A stretch of DNA of 64,000 nt from an uncultured Muribaculaceae bacterium (GCA_910584125.1 CAJTXU010000014.1:1-64000), one strand, 5' to 3'. Positions 44,567 to 53,091 are shown, counted from the first letter of the stretch. The notes: generated from the letters alone by a model not told the origin. Program-made: numbers and translations.

Positions 44567-44689
44567 ATGACTAAATGGTTGGAATATGGGAGAAAGGTTT
44601 ATAACCCCGATTTTAATTATGGCGAATTCGCCATAATTAAGAATCAGGCGGGTTTGAACAGTTTCAAGATAAATACAGTTTATGGCTAA
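44567..44689 (+). pseudogene. Remnant of a KilA-N type gene (copy 1)
   Basis: A 40-codon frame reads MTKWLEYGRKVYNPDFNYGE followed by FAIIKNQAGLNSFKI, then stops. It matches the middle of Bacteroidetes KilA-N proteins (LYNPDFNYGEFAIIK and QAGLNSFKIS are typical) but lacks both ends. A perfect 28-bp palindrome (44613-44640) lies within it. It overlaps the start of the second copy. Confidence 0.6.
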
Positions 44690-45190
44690 AATTATTGTTC
44701 AAAATATAGACATAGCAGTTCTTGGAGTCGAGGGAGAGGATTATATCTCACTCAACGACATGGCAACGGCAAAGAGCGTAGACGGCAGAGCCGCAGATGT
44801 TATAAGGAACTAGATAAGGACACGATACACTATTGAGTTCCTTGGAACATGGGAAATTATTCATAATCCTGATTTTAAAGTGGTCGAATTTGACCACTTT
44901 AGAATGGGTGCCGGATTACTATCGTTTGTGCTGAGTGTTTTGAATGGGTTGAAAAAACCAATGCTATTGGAATAATTGTAAAAAAACGTTATGGAGGCAC
45001 ATTTGCCCACATGGATATCGTTTTTGAGGTCGGTTCTGCTATAAGTGTCCCATTCAAATTATATCTGATTGAGGAGTTCCAGCGTCTGAAGGAAGAGGAA
45101 CAGAAGCAACTCGGTTGGTCGGCTAAGCGGGAATTATCGAAAATAAATTACCGAATCCACACGGACGCCATTAAGCACAATTTCATTCCA
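44682..45190 (+). pseudogene. Broken KilA-N domain gene (copy 2)
   Basis: The frame begins MAKIIVQNIDIAVLGVEGED, then YISLNDMATAKSVDGRAADV. An in-frame TAG follows where family members have Trp (IRNWIR). It continues TRYTIEFLGTWEIIHNPDFK ... VVEFDHFRMGAGLLSFVLSV, is shifted in frame near 44940, and resumes WVEKTNAIGIIVKKRYGGTF ... FKLYLIEEFQRLKEEEQKQL. Sequence homology ends around NFIP at 45190. KilA-N proteins are DNA-binding proteins common on phages and mobile DNA. The product is not expected to be functional. Confidence 0.8.
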
Positions 45191-45207
45191 AAGCCAACTT
45201 ATTCTGC

Positions 45208-45385
45208 CGACTGCGTGAGCCCACCGGGGATGGCGACTGTCCCAGTCGCCGGGAGGAGGCTCGCGATAGCGAGCATGGATAATCAGATGTCATGTTTGTT
45301 TAGTTATGACAACAGGAGTGCTCGCTTTCGCGAGCACATACCACGGCGACTGGGACAGTCGCCATCCCCAGTGGCTACGCAGTCG
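45208..45385. repeat. Inverted-repeat element with 25-bp perfect core arms
   Basis: The arms at 45208-45275 and 45319-45385 are inverted copies of each other. Within them 45226-45250 (GGGGATGGCGACTGTCCCAG...) is the exact reverse complement of 45345-45369. Short hairpins such as GCTCGCGATAGCGAGC and GCTCGCTTTCGCGAGC cap each arm. The element lies right after the broken KilA-N gene and could be a small MITE-like insertion. The rest of 45386-45878 shows no gene, only the further repeats listed. Confidence 0.8.
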
Positions 45386-45628
45386 CCAAGCGCCGAGTTT
45401 TAGTCCGGATGGGACTACTGTTACATTCATAGATTCCACGCGACTAAGCCGCTGCCCCAGATATGTCAAACGTCAAAACTGCATGCGATAGGCGTTTTCA
45501 GTCTTGGTGTTATAGTCGCCAAGTCAAAAGTTGGTTTGGATTGACGGGATTGCAACTTGGTTTTTTGGAATATGAGTTCGGGGAGTGCAACAAGGTGTCG
45601 TCGCCGACACGTATTTTTCACTCGCCTA

Positions 45629-45681
45629 CCGTTGGTATGACACCGATGTTGCGCTTCGTGCCGTCGGTGTCATACCAACGG
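45629..45681. repeat. 18-bp inverted repeat
   Basis: CCGTTGGTATGACACCGA (45629-45646) is the exact reverse complement of 45664-45681, with a 17-nt loop. It differs in sequence from the element at 45208 but has a similar size and setting. Confidence 0.8.
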
Positions 45682-45772
45682 CTACACACAAGATGCCTTT
45701 GCTATGGAGCAATCATATTCGTCATGTGCACGTTTTGTCGGACGGGCATGAAGTGGTCATATGTTTCTTGCA

Positions 45773-45824
45773 CACAGATTGTTGGATGCCCGGAGACGTA
45801 TGCCTCTCCATGCTGGGACGCGCG
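45773..45824 (+). repeat. 52-bp dispersed repeat, copy 1
   Basis: It runs from CACAGATTGTTGG (45773-45785) to CCATGCTGGGACGCGCG (45808-45824), with a more variable middle. An inverted copy of exactly the same length lies at 54983-55034. This copy lies just downstream of the C-terminal end of the archaeal-type ATPase gene (45879-47279). Confidence 0.75.
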
Positions 45825-45878
45825 TTGTGTCGTCTCGGGACGCACGGTTTGTCAGCTTGTCGAATTCGACCCTGTGGG

Positions 45879-47279
45879 TTATCGGGGAAGCATGCGGATG
45901 ATGTCGTCGGGATAGAGGATGAGGCAGCCGTCGGGCGTGCTGCCGTCGGCGGGGCGCTCGCGAAGGAACAGGACGTAGGTGATGCGTCTGCCTTCGAACT
46001 GACGTATATTCGCTACCTTTGCTTTGAGCGCGCGAAGCAGACGGTCGGCATAGTCGGCTTTGTTCCATTTGCATTCGCCGACGAGCAGGCGCGATCCGTC
46101 CAGACTTTGCGTCACGACATCAAGCTCGATTTCCTCCGAGCGGCGCCTCCCCTCTGCGTCGGTCGCAGCGACGTTGCCCCACCATCGGGAGGCCACGCCC
46201 CACTCGGCACCGTCGAGACTGTTGAGCGACACGGCCCCGGCGCAGAGCCGCTCCCAAATCGCGCCGACGTGCATGTTGAAACCGGTGCGCACCATGTCGA
46301 GTATCCTGCCGAAGCGACCCATGGCAAGATATGACTTGTTGGGCGCCACGAATCTGTAATAGAAAGCCATGAAGGGGTCGGCGAAGGTATAGAGGGTCTT
46401 GCGGCTTTTCTCAGGGTCCTCGCCATAAGGAACTTCGCGGCGGACGTACGACATCTGCGCGAGGTTCTTCAGAGGGACGCTGAGTTCGGTGACCTTGCGG
46501 CCCACCGCGTCGGCCAGACTCGAAAACCGGCGGTGTCCCGAACCGAGGGCAGTCATGATTGACGAATAGGGAGCGACCTCGCTGAGGTCGTCCATGAAGA
46601 GCGCGCTCGGTTCGTCGGCCAGAATGCCGTGCTCGTCGAATATGAGCGATTCCACGGCCTCCCACAGGTCGGCATAGTCTTCGCGGAGTTTCCAGTATCG
46701 GGGCACGCCGCCCCATACCGAATATTCCTCTATGGCACGGCGCGGGTCGAGTCCGGCGGCCTCCTGCCACCATGGCAACGCGATGGGGCCGAGGCATATC
46801 TTTTCGTTGGCGCGGCCGTAAAGCGGTTCGCTGGCCCCGAGCACGAGCCGTTCCATCATACGTTGCGACGAACCGCAGATGATGAGGTTGAAACGCAGGT
46901 CGCCCGAGTCGAGCAGTCTCTGTATAACGGATGGAAGAGCCGGATTTTTCTTTACGAGATAAGGGAATTCATCGAGGCAAAGCGTGGAGTTGGCGTCGCA
47001 GACGCGATTGAAGTGTGTAAGGAGGCTATCCCACGATTCGTAACGCGCGTCGGCGAGTTCAGGATAGGTCATGCGAATGGCGTTGACGAGAAGAGAGCGC
47101 TGGATCGCCTCCTCGTTGAGGTCGGCCTCGAAATAGACGTCGCGGTCGCCGAGCGCTCTTTTGATCAGGGTCGATTTTCCGAGGCGGCGCCGGCCGTATA
47201 TCACGATAAAACGGCTGTCGGGGGCGTGCAAGGCCCGCTGTATTCTTGATATCTCACGTTGGCGGTCGATGAAGTCCAT
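45879..47279 (-). CDS. Archaeal-type (DUF234) AAA ATPase
   Basis: This 466-residue ATPase begins MDFIDRQREISRIQRALHAP, with Walker A GRRRLGKST (about residues 30-38) and Walker B LCLDEFPYL. The later segment (ICGSSQRMMERLVLGASEPL) carries the sensor-like Ser/Gln-Arg. The C-terminal DUF234/nuclease-like part (VTQSLDGSRLLVGECKWNKA) has the D-E-K pattern of PD-(D/E)xK-type folds. Proteins of this type are common in accessory DNA and have unclear function. The ORF is intact. A long palindrome and a -7 box lie upstream. Confidence 0.85.
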   Translation of the reverse strand: MDFIDRQREISRIQRALHAPDSRFIVIYGRRRLGKSTLIKRALGDRDVYFEADLNEEAIQRSLLVNAIRMTYPELADARYESWDSLLTHFNRVCDANSTLCLDEFPYLVKKNPALPSVIQRLLDSGDLRFNLIICGSSQRMMERLVLGASEPLYGRANEKICLGPIALPWWQEAAGLDPRRAIEEYSVWGGVPRYWKLREDYADLWEAVESLIFDEHGILADEPSALFMDDLSEVAPYSSIMTALGSGHRRFSSLADAVGRKVTELSVPLKNLAQMSYVRREVPYGEDPEKSRKTLYTFADPFMAFYYRFVAPNKSYLAMGRFGRILDMVRTGFNMHVGAIWERLCAGAVSLNSLDGAEWGVASRWWGNVAATDAEGRRRSEEIELDVVTQSLDGSRLLVGECKWNKADYADRLLRALKAKVANIRQFEGRRITYVLFLRERPADGSTPDGCLILYPDDIIRMLPR

Positions 47280-47373
47280 ATAGCGGTTAGGTTTTTGGAG
47301 ATTTGGGTTTCGGTGGATGAAAGCCGCAGGCTTTAATCACACAACCTAAGCCGGAAGTTTAGGCGGGGGCCGG

Positions 47374-47428
47374 CTTTGCGATTATAATTTTTCAAAACAT
47401 GATGTTTTGAAAAATTATAATCGCAAAG
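47374..47428 (-). promoter_or_regulatory. 26-bp-arm perfect palindrome at the ATPase promoter
   Basis: CTTTGCGATTATAATTTTTC... (47374-47399) is the exact reverse complement of 47403-47428 around a 3-nt loop. On the minus strand its edge overlaps TACCTTTG (47424-47431), a -7 box for the ATPase gene, which puts the predicted start near 47417 inside the palindrome. Transcribed, it would form a 26-bp hairpin at the 5' end of the ATPase mRNA; as DNA it could be a repressor site. No good -33 element is seen. Confidence 0.8.
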
Positions 47429-47484
47429 GTAGGTAAAATTTCCGAGATTTCCATAACGGCGGCAGAAAAGTTGGCGGGCGGCGG

Positions 47485-48159
47485 TCAGCAGGCGGGCGGC
47501 GGGGTCACGATGCGGCCGTCGGCCATGTTGACGACGCGGTCGGCGATAGCGGCCACAGTCGGGTCGTGCGTCACCACCACGAAGGTCTGGCCGAGCCTGT
47601 CGCGCAGGTCGGCGATCAGCCGGCGTATCTCGTCGCGGTTGCGCGAGTCGAGACTTCCCGTCGGTTCGTCGGCGAAGACGACGCGCGGGCTGTTCACCAG
47701 CGCGCGGGCTATCGCCGTGCGCTGACGCTCGCCGCCAGACATCTCCGACGGCTTGTGGCGCAGACGGTCGCCGAGCCCGAGCAGCCCCAACAGTTCCTCG
47801 GCCTTAGCGAATGCCGCCTTGCGCGAGTCGCCCGCTATCAGGGCCGGCATCGCCGCGTTCTCCAACGCCGTGAACTCCGGCATCAGCTGATGAAACTGGA
47901 AGATGAAGCCTATCTGGCGGTTGCGGAACTCCGACAACCGGCGGTCTTTCATCCCGCCGACATCGACGCCGTCGTAAATCACGCGGCCCGAGTCTGGCCG
48001 GTCGAGCGTTCCGGCTATCTGCAGCAGCGTGGTCTTGCCCGCGCCGCTCGGTCCGACGATGGTCACAATCTCCTTCTCGCTCACCGAGAGCGACACGTCG
48101 TCGAGTACGCGCAGGTTGCCGTAGGACTTGAAAATATTTCGTATCTCAAGCATTTTCAA
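47485..48159 (-). CDS. lolD: Lipoprotein-releasing ABC transporter ATPase LolD
   Basis: This 224-residue ABC ATPase has Walker A GPSGAGKTT, signature MSGGERQRTAIA, Walker B VVFADEPTGS and the H-loop VVVTHDPT. The EFRNRQIGFIFQFHQLMPEF segment is characteristic of LolD-type ATPases that power release of lipoproteins from the inner membrane with LolCE. The first ATG at 48159 overlaps the tcdA stop by 14 bp; an alternative start at 48153 is possible. No permease gene is adjacent here. Confidence 0.88.
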   Translation of the reverse strand: MKMLEIRNIFKSYGNLRVLDDVSLSVSEKEIVTIVGPSGAGKTTLLQIAGTLDRPDSGRVIYDGVDVGGMKDRRLSEFRNRQIGFIFQFHQLMPEFTALENAAMPALIAGDSRKAAFAKAEELLGLLGLGDRLRHKPSEMSGGERQRTAIARALVNSPRVVFADEPTGSLDSRNRDEIRRLIADLRDRLGQTFVVVTHDPTVAAIADRVVNMADGRIVTPPPAC

Positions 48160-48877
48160 TGAGTTTGTTGATTACATGACTTGCCAGCAGTATGCCGAAC
48201 GCGGCCGGTACGGGCGCCACCGTGCCGTATGAGCTGCGCTTGTTGCGCTCGTCGAGCTCGATCACCGACGCGCGGCGGGGAGCCTCGGTGCTCGCCACCG
48301 TCTTCAGCGGTCGGCGCAGACCGGCCTGCTTGAGCCGCTGGCGCACGGCGCGGGCCAGACCGTCCTCGCGCGTCTCCCACAGGTCGAAATATCCGACGCG
48401 CTCGGGATGCAGTCTGCCACCGGCGCCCATCGACGACACTACGGGGATGCGGTGGCGCAGACAATGGGAGAGCAGCGCGACCTTCGGCGCCACCGTGTCG
48501 ATCGCGTCTATCACGAAATCGAAGCCCGGCGCCAACAGCCGCTCCACGTTGTCGGGAGTGATGTATTCCAACAACGGCGAGACGCTGATCGCCGGATTGA
48601 TTTCCTTGAATCGGACCATGAAGAGGTCGACTTTCGGACGACCGACGGTACGGGTCGTCGCTATCAGCTGGCGGTTGATGTTCGACACGGCCACATTGTC
48701 GGAATCGACCAGAGTGAGGTGTCCCACGCCCGTTCGGGCCAGCATCTCGGCCGCATAGCCGCCCACGCCGCCGACGCCCGCCACCAATACGCGGGCCGCA
48801 TCGAGGCGGGCCGCGCCGTCGTCGCCGACGAGCAGCCGCGTGCGGTCGTCCCAGCCGGAGGTCATTGCGTTATCCAC
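48146..48877 (-). CDS. tcdA: tRNA threonylcarbamoyladenosine dehydratase TcdA
   Basis: This 243-residue E1-like (ThiF-fold) protein starts with the GxGxxG nucleotide loop VAGVGGVGGYAAEMLARTGV. The conserved VDSDNVAVSNINRQLIA and FVIDAIDTVAPK segments follow. TcdA converts t6A37 in tRNA to its cyclic form using ATP. Its end overlaps the lolD start, and its start overlaps the stop of the small HMA gene by 16 bp. Confidence 0.88.
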   Translation of the reverse strand: MDNAMTSGWDDRTRLLVGDDGAARLDAARVLVAGVGGVGGYAAEMLARTGVGHLTLVDSDNVAVSNINRQLIATTRTVGRPKVDLFMVRFKEINPAISVSPLLEYITPDNVERLLAPGFDFVIDAIDTVAPKVALLSHCLRHRIPVVSSMGAGGRLHPERVGYFDLWETREDGLARAVRQRLKQAGLRRPLKTVASTEAPRRASVIELDERNKRSSYGTVAPVPAAFGILLASHVINKLIENA

Positions 48878-49077
48878 GAGCCCTTGAAACCGGTCTCCTC
48901 GATAGTCTTGACCACCTGGGCGGCCGTGTCGGCGTCCTCGGGGATACCGTGCGCCTCAAGCACCTTGTCGGCTGTCGTGAGGTCCATGTCCCAGCGAGCG
49001 TCGGGAAACTTTGCGCTTACCGCATTGATGATGGCTGCCTTGCAGCCTTCGCACTTGGCGTTAGTCTTGAATTTCAT
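48862..49077 (-). CDS. Heavy-metal-associated (HMA) domain protein
   Basis: This 71-residue protein has a ferredoxin-like HMA fold with the metal-binding pair Cys9-Cys12 (KCEGCKAAI). It resembles CopZ-type copper chaperones but lacks the usual Met before the first Cys. It lies downstream of copA on the same strand, which suggests copper delivery to CopA. A repeat block separates the two genes. Confidence 0.82.
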   Translation of the reverse strand: MKFKTNAKCEGCKAAIINAVSAKFPDARWDMDLTTADKVLEAHGIPEDADTAAQVVKTIEETGFKGSWITQ

Positions 49078-49087
49078 AATTCCTGAT

Positions 49088-49275
49088 TAAAAGTAAGAAG
49101 TAAGAAGTATTAAGTAAGAAGTAAGAAGTAAGAAGTAAGAAGTAATACATGATTGTTATTGATAATATTACTTACTACTTACTACTTACTACTTATAACG
49201 TATTACTTATTACTTATTACTTATTACTTATTACTTATTACTTATTACTTATTACTTTTTACTTTTTACTTACTT
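49088..49275. repeat. AAGTAAGAAGTA-type repeat block between copA and the HMA gene
   Basis: AAGTAAGAAGTAAGAAGTATT-like runs (49091-49144) are followed by inverted TTACTTATTACTTATTAC-type runs (49167-49275). The runs extend into the last codons of copA. The two sides are complementary in type and could form a long AT-rich hairpin in the transcript. Confidence 0.8.
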
Positions 49276-51497
49276 GTTTTTATTCTGAGCGAGTTAGACA
49301 CCACGCACACCGACGAGAGGGCCATGGCCGCCGAGGCGAACATGGGGGTCAGCGTGAAACCGGCCCAGGCCAGTGCGCCGGCGGCGAGAGGTATCCCCGC
49401 TACATTGTAAACAAACGCCCAGAAAAGATTCTCGCGTATGATCGTCAAAGTTTTTCGGGACAGCCGGAACGCCTCGGGCAGAGCCGAGAGATGTCCCGAC
49501 ACGAGAGTGAGCTGCGCCACCTCGATGGCGATGTCGCTGCCGCCGCCCATGGCCACCGATACGTCGGCCTCGGCCAGAGCCTCTGCGTCGTTGATGCCGT
49601 CTCCGGCCATAGCCACGGTCTTGCCCTGCCCCCGCAGACGCTTGATGACGTTGAACTTGTCGCCGGGCATTGTCTGGGCTATCACTTGCGAGATTCCGGC
49701 CTGGGCGGCGACGTGACGCGCCGCCGCCTCGCGGTCGCCCGTGAGCAGTATGACCTCGCGGCCGGAGGCCTGTATCGACTTGATAGTGTCGGGGATGCCG
49801 GGCTGCAGCGTGTCGGCCACGCGGAACGCGGCCACCGCCCGCCCATCTTCGGCGAGTGCAACGATGCCGTCGCCCGCCTCGGTCCAGTCGGCCACGGGCC
49901 GGGCCGGAAGAGCGTCGTCGCCGCCATTGCCCAGCAACGCCGCCGAACCGATTTCATACCGTCGGCCGCCGCAAGAGAGCGTCATTCCCTTGCCCGGCAC
50001 ATATTCGAACTCGTCGGGCGTCGCGGGAGTCACGCCGTGCGCCTCGAACCAGTCGCAGAGCGCCTTGGCCAGCGGATGCGTCGATTTCAGTTCGCCGCCG
50101 TATGCCACGGCCGCCAGCCGCTCGCGGACTGCGTCACTTATGTTTTCGGCCCAAACGGACTGTGTGACGCGCGGATGGCCGGAGGTGATGGTGCCCGTCT
50201 TGTCGAGCACCACGGTGTCGGTGCGGTCCAGGAGTTCGAGCGCCGTGGCGTCCTTGACGAGGATGCCCTCGCGCGCGCCACGGCCGATGCCGACCATCAC
50301 GGCCGTCGGAGTGGCGAGGCCGAGGGCGCAGGGGCATGCGATCACCAGCACCGACACCGCGCAGACGAGACCTGTGGCAGCGTCGCCCGCGGCGAGCCAC
50401 CACACAAGGAAAGTCAGCACCGAGACCGCCATGACCGCCGGCACGAACCATGCGCTGATGCGGTCCACGAGTTTCTGGACCGGTGCCTTCGAGCCTTGGG
50501 CGTCGCGCACCGAGCGGACGATCCGGGCGAGTTCCGTGTCGGCCCCTACGCCCGTGACGGCCACGGTCAGCGTGCCGTTTCCGTTGAGCGTACCGGCCGT
50601 GACGCGGTCGCCCGCCTGTTTCTCGACAGCCTGCGGTTCGCCGGTGAGCATACTCTCGTCGACCGCCGATACCCCGGCCGAGACAGTGCCGTCCACCGGC
50701 ACCCGTTCGCCGGGGCGCACCGCCACCGACATACCGGGCCGGATGTCGGCCACCGGAGTCTCGGACATCGAACCGTCGTCGGCGACGACCATCGCCGTGG
50801 CCGGCTGCAGGCCCATCAGTGCCTTCAGTGCCGCGCCCGTATTGCGCCGCGAGCGCATCTCCATCAGTTTTCCGGTCAGCACGAACGTGACGATCATCGC
50901 CGCCCCCTCGTAATACAGGTCGGCCGAGAGCCCCAACGACTCCATCAGCGACGGGAATGCCGTGTTGACCAGCGAGAAAAGGAAACTCACCGACGTCGAG
51001 ACGGCCACAAGCGTGTCCATCGTCGGCGCTCCGGCGGCGAGCGATCGGAATCCCCGGCGGTAGAAGCCGGCTCCGCACCAGGCCATCACCACCAGAGTCA
51101 TGGCCATATATATCCAGCCCTCGGCCGGGAAATGGACGTGCATCATGCAGAGCGCGGCGAGCGGCACCGACAATGCCCAGGCCGCGGCCACGCGGCGTTT
51201 CATCGCGGCGTACTCGCGCGCGTCGGCCTTCTCCTTGGCGGCCACGGCGCGGGCCTCGTCGCTCTCGGCGATCAGACCGTAGCCCGCGGCGTCGAGTGCG
51301 CGGCGCATCATGTCGGGCGACGTCTCCGACGGGTGCCACGTCACGGTTGCCGACGCCGTGGCGAAATTCACCTCGGCCGACTCCACGCCCGGAAGCGAGG
51401 AGAGGGTCTTCTGCACCGTTCCGGCGCAGACGGCGCACATCATCCCCGTCACGGGGAATGATTCGCGCTCAATATCAGCTGTTTTTGTCTTGCTCAT
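49266..51497 (-). CDS. copA: Copper-exporting P-type ATPase
   Basis: The 743-residue P1B ATPase starts at ATG 51497; the long open frame upstream of it is a shadow of the neighbouring gene. An N-terminal HMA domain carries Cys21 and Cys24 (GMMCAVCAGTVQKTL). The actuator motif is LTGEP. The membrane metal site ACPCALGLATPT lies near 388, the phosphorylation motif DKTGT near 432, the HP motif is STHPLAK, and the hinge is GDGINDAEAL. Together they identify a CPC-type Cu(I) exporter. Its start overlaps the upstream methyltransferase stop (ATGA), so the two are likely coupled. Confidence 0.94.
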   Translation of the reverse strand: MSKTKTADIERESFPVTGMMCAVCAGTVQKTLSSLPGVESAEVNFATASATVTWHPSETSPDMMRRALDAAGYGLIAESDEARAVAAKEKADAREYAAMKRRVAAAWALSVPLAALCMMHVHFPAEGWIYMAMTLVVMAWCGAGFYRRGFRSLAAGAPTMDTLVAVSTSVSFLFSLVNTAFPSLMESLGLSADLYYEGAAMIVTFVLTGKLMEMRSRRNTGAALKALMGLQPATAMVVADDGSMSETPVADIRPGMSVAVRPGERVPVDGTVSAGVSAVDESMLTGEPQAVEKQAGDRVTAGTLNGNGTLTVAVTGVGADTELARIVRSVRDAQGSKAPVQKLVDRISAWFVPAVMAVSVLTFLVWWLAAGDAATGLVCAVSVLVIACPCALGLATPTAVMVGIGRGAREGILVKDATALELLDRTDTVVLDKTGTITSGHPRVTQSVWAENISDAVRERLAAVAYGGELKSTHPLAKALCDWFEAHGVTPATPDEFEYVPGKGMTLSCGGRRYEIGSAALLGNGGDDALPARPVADWTEAGDGIVALAEDGRAVAAFRVADTLQPGIPDTIKSIQASGREVILLTGDREAAARHVAAQAGISQVIAQTMPGDKFNVIKRLRGQGKTVAMAGDGINDAEALAEADVSVAMGGGSDIAIEVAQLTLVSGHLSALPEAFRLSRKTLTIIRENLFWAFVYNVAGIPLAAGALAWAGFTLTPMFASAAMALSSVCVVSNSLRIKTSK

Positions 51498-52744
51498 AGG
51501 TTGCGGATCCGCCATTCGGCGGGGTATAGGTTGTTGGCGCGGTTGCCGATGTTCTTCACAAAACCGAGCGGGAGGCCCTGGTAGGTCACCGTCACAAAAC
51601 CGCGCGGCGTGTCGGCAGGGAGCGTGATCGCCTCGTGGCGCAGATAGCGCAGGGCAGTGTCGAGGTCGAGGTCCGCCTCCGGGAACCTGTCGCGGGGGAA
51701 GCGCGTGGAAAGCGTCCACTCCGAGGCCGGAATCTCTATCTTGCCCTTCATGTTGGTTTCGGGAATGCCGTCGAGGATCACCCGCGCCGACTTGCGCAGC
51801 GAGTCGAGGGCGCGGCCGTGGGCCGGCGTCGCCGGTCCGCCCGGTTTGCGGAGCACGGCTGCGAAGAGACCCTCGCCGCGCGTGATGTGCGGCATGAAGC
51901 GCAGGGCCGGAATGTCCGAACCGAGCTGGGAGCCGATGCCCCATTCCGCCGGCAGACGCAGGTCGATAGGTTCGAGGCCCATCCCGGCGGCGAGCCACTC
52001 GACGTTGCACTCGTTCTCGTCGGCGTTGAAAGTGCAGGTGGAATAAATCAGAAAACCGCCGGGGCGCAACGCCTCGACCGCAGAGGTAAGAATCTCGCGC
52101 TGCAGGGCGGCGCATTGTCGGACCAGACCCGGCGACCACTGCGTGCGTGCCTCCTCGTCCTTGCGCATCATGCCCTCGCCCGAGCAGGGGGCGTCGACCG
52201 CCACGATGTCGAACACCGCTCCGGCAGCCGCCAGGCGCGGAGCGGGGGAGTTGGTGACCATGATGTCGGGATATCCCCATTTGAGCAGGTTCTCGCGCAG
52301 GATCCGGGCCCGCTGGGGCATGACCTCGTTTGCAACGACGAAAGCCCCGTCTGGCAGGGCATTGATCATTGACGTCGTCTTGCCTCCCGGTGCGGCGCAG
52401 AGATCGAGCACGAGCGGCGACGCCGGCAGGCCGTGCAGTTCCGCGAGGCGCCCCACAATCGTCTCGTGGATCATCGACGAAGCGTCCTGCACATAGAAAG
52501 CCCCGGCGTGAAGCAGCGGGTTGAGCGTGAACTTCGGACGCTCGGCGAGATAAAAACCGTTGGCGCACCATTTTACGGGCTCCAGCGCGCCGTAGCCGAG
52601 CCGCGACGCGTCGGTGAGTTTGCGGCGGTTGAGCCTGACGCTCACCGACGGCGCCGTATTGAGCGCAGTGACGAGCGCGTCGGCGTCAACGCCAGGCAGC
52701 GTGCGGACGCGCGAAACGAATTCCTGTGATAACTCCGTAGTCAT
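51494..52744 (-). CDS. NOL1/NOP2/Sun-type rRNA m5C methyltransferase
   Basis: The protein has 416 residues from ATG 52744. SAM-binding and catalytic motifs are present: VLDLCAAPGGKTTSMINALP, then the proline-cysteine motif VDAPCSGEGMMRKDEEARTQ, and the second catalytic cysteine in IYSTCTFNADENE. The C-terminal part (EWTLSTRFPRDRFPEADLDL ... PAEWRIRNL) fits the RsmF/YebU-like PUA-type end. It probably makes m5C in 16S rRNA. It begins a minus-strand run with copA, the HMA gene, tcdA and lolD. Confidence 0.87.
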   Translation of the reverse strand: MTTELSQEFVSRVRTLPGVDADALVTALNTAPSVSVRLNRRKLTDASRLGYGALEPVKWCANGFYLAERPKFTLNPLLHAGAFYVQDASSMIHETIVGRLAELHGLPASPLVLDLCAAPGGKTTSMINALPDGAFVVANEVMPQRARILRENLLKWGYPDIMVTNSPAPRLAAAGAVFDIVAVDAPCSGEGMMRKDEEARTQWSPGLVRQCAALQREILTSAVEALRPGGFLIYSTCTFNADENECNVEWLAAGMGLEPIDLRLPAEWGIGSQLGSDIPALRFMPHITRGEGLFAAVLRKPGGPATPAHGRALDSLRKSARVILDGIPETNMKGKIEIPASEWTLSTRFPRDRFPEADLDLDTALRYLRHEAITLPADTPRGFVTVTYQGLPLGFVKNIGNRANNLYPAEWRIRNL

Positions 52745-52867
52745 AAGCTTATGTAAGTAATAAGGAATAAGTAAAACGGGATATTCTGGCAACCAAGGGT
52801 AAACAGCCTCTGATTAATTATTTACAGACTGACCGTATTACTTATTACTTAATACTTAAGTAAGTGT

Positions 52868-53033
52868 TCAAATTAAACCGATAGTAAGTGATGATTTTAA
52901 TCTTGCATATCATCTGCTCGCTCTTTTTGGCATCTTAGGCTTTGTCGTTCGGTCGCATAGCTCGCTATGCTCCCTCACTCCGCAGCCCAATATGCTCAAA
53001 AATAGCTTCGCATCTGATATGCATTTAATTTGA
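52868..53033. repeat. Imperfect palindromic element between two methyltransferase genes
   Basis: The ends are inverted copies: TCAAATTAAA (52868-52877) with TTTAATTTGA (53024-53033), and TGCATATCATCTGC (52904-52917) with GCATCTGATATGCA (53010-53023, near match). A small inner hairpin GCATAGCTCGCTATGC lies at 52955-52970. AAGTAATAAG-type runs adjoin (52745-52862). It sits in the leader of the rRNA methyltransferase-copA operon. No gene was found in 52745-53165. Confidence 0.7.
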
Positions 53034-53059
53034 CCACTTACTTATTACTTTGATAACTG

Positions 53060-53091
53060 CAAAAGTAGTGAAAAATGCGTAATAATCCAAA
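53060..53091 (-). promoter_or_regulatory. Promoter of the methyltransferase-copA operon
   Basis: On the minus strand TTTG (53088-53091), a 20-bp spacer and TACTTTTG (53060-53067) match the consensus. The leader would be about 310 nt and would include the palindromic element. It is divergent from the promoter at 53125. Confidence 0.75.

Noticed and set aside
44613..44640. Perfect 28-bp palindrome TTAATTATGGCG...
   Set aside because: It lies inside the KilA-N remnant and encodes the family's NYGEFAIIK segment, so coding history explains it well enough; an operator role is not supported.
49266..52571. Open frame extending copA upstream to 52571
   Set aside because: The part above 51497 is an alternative frame of the m5C methyltransferase gene; the HMA domain follows ATG 51497 directly.
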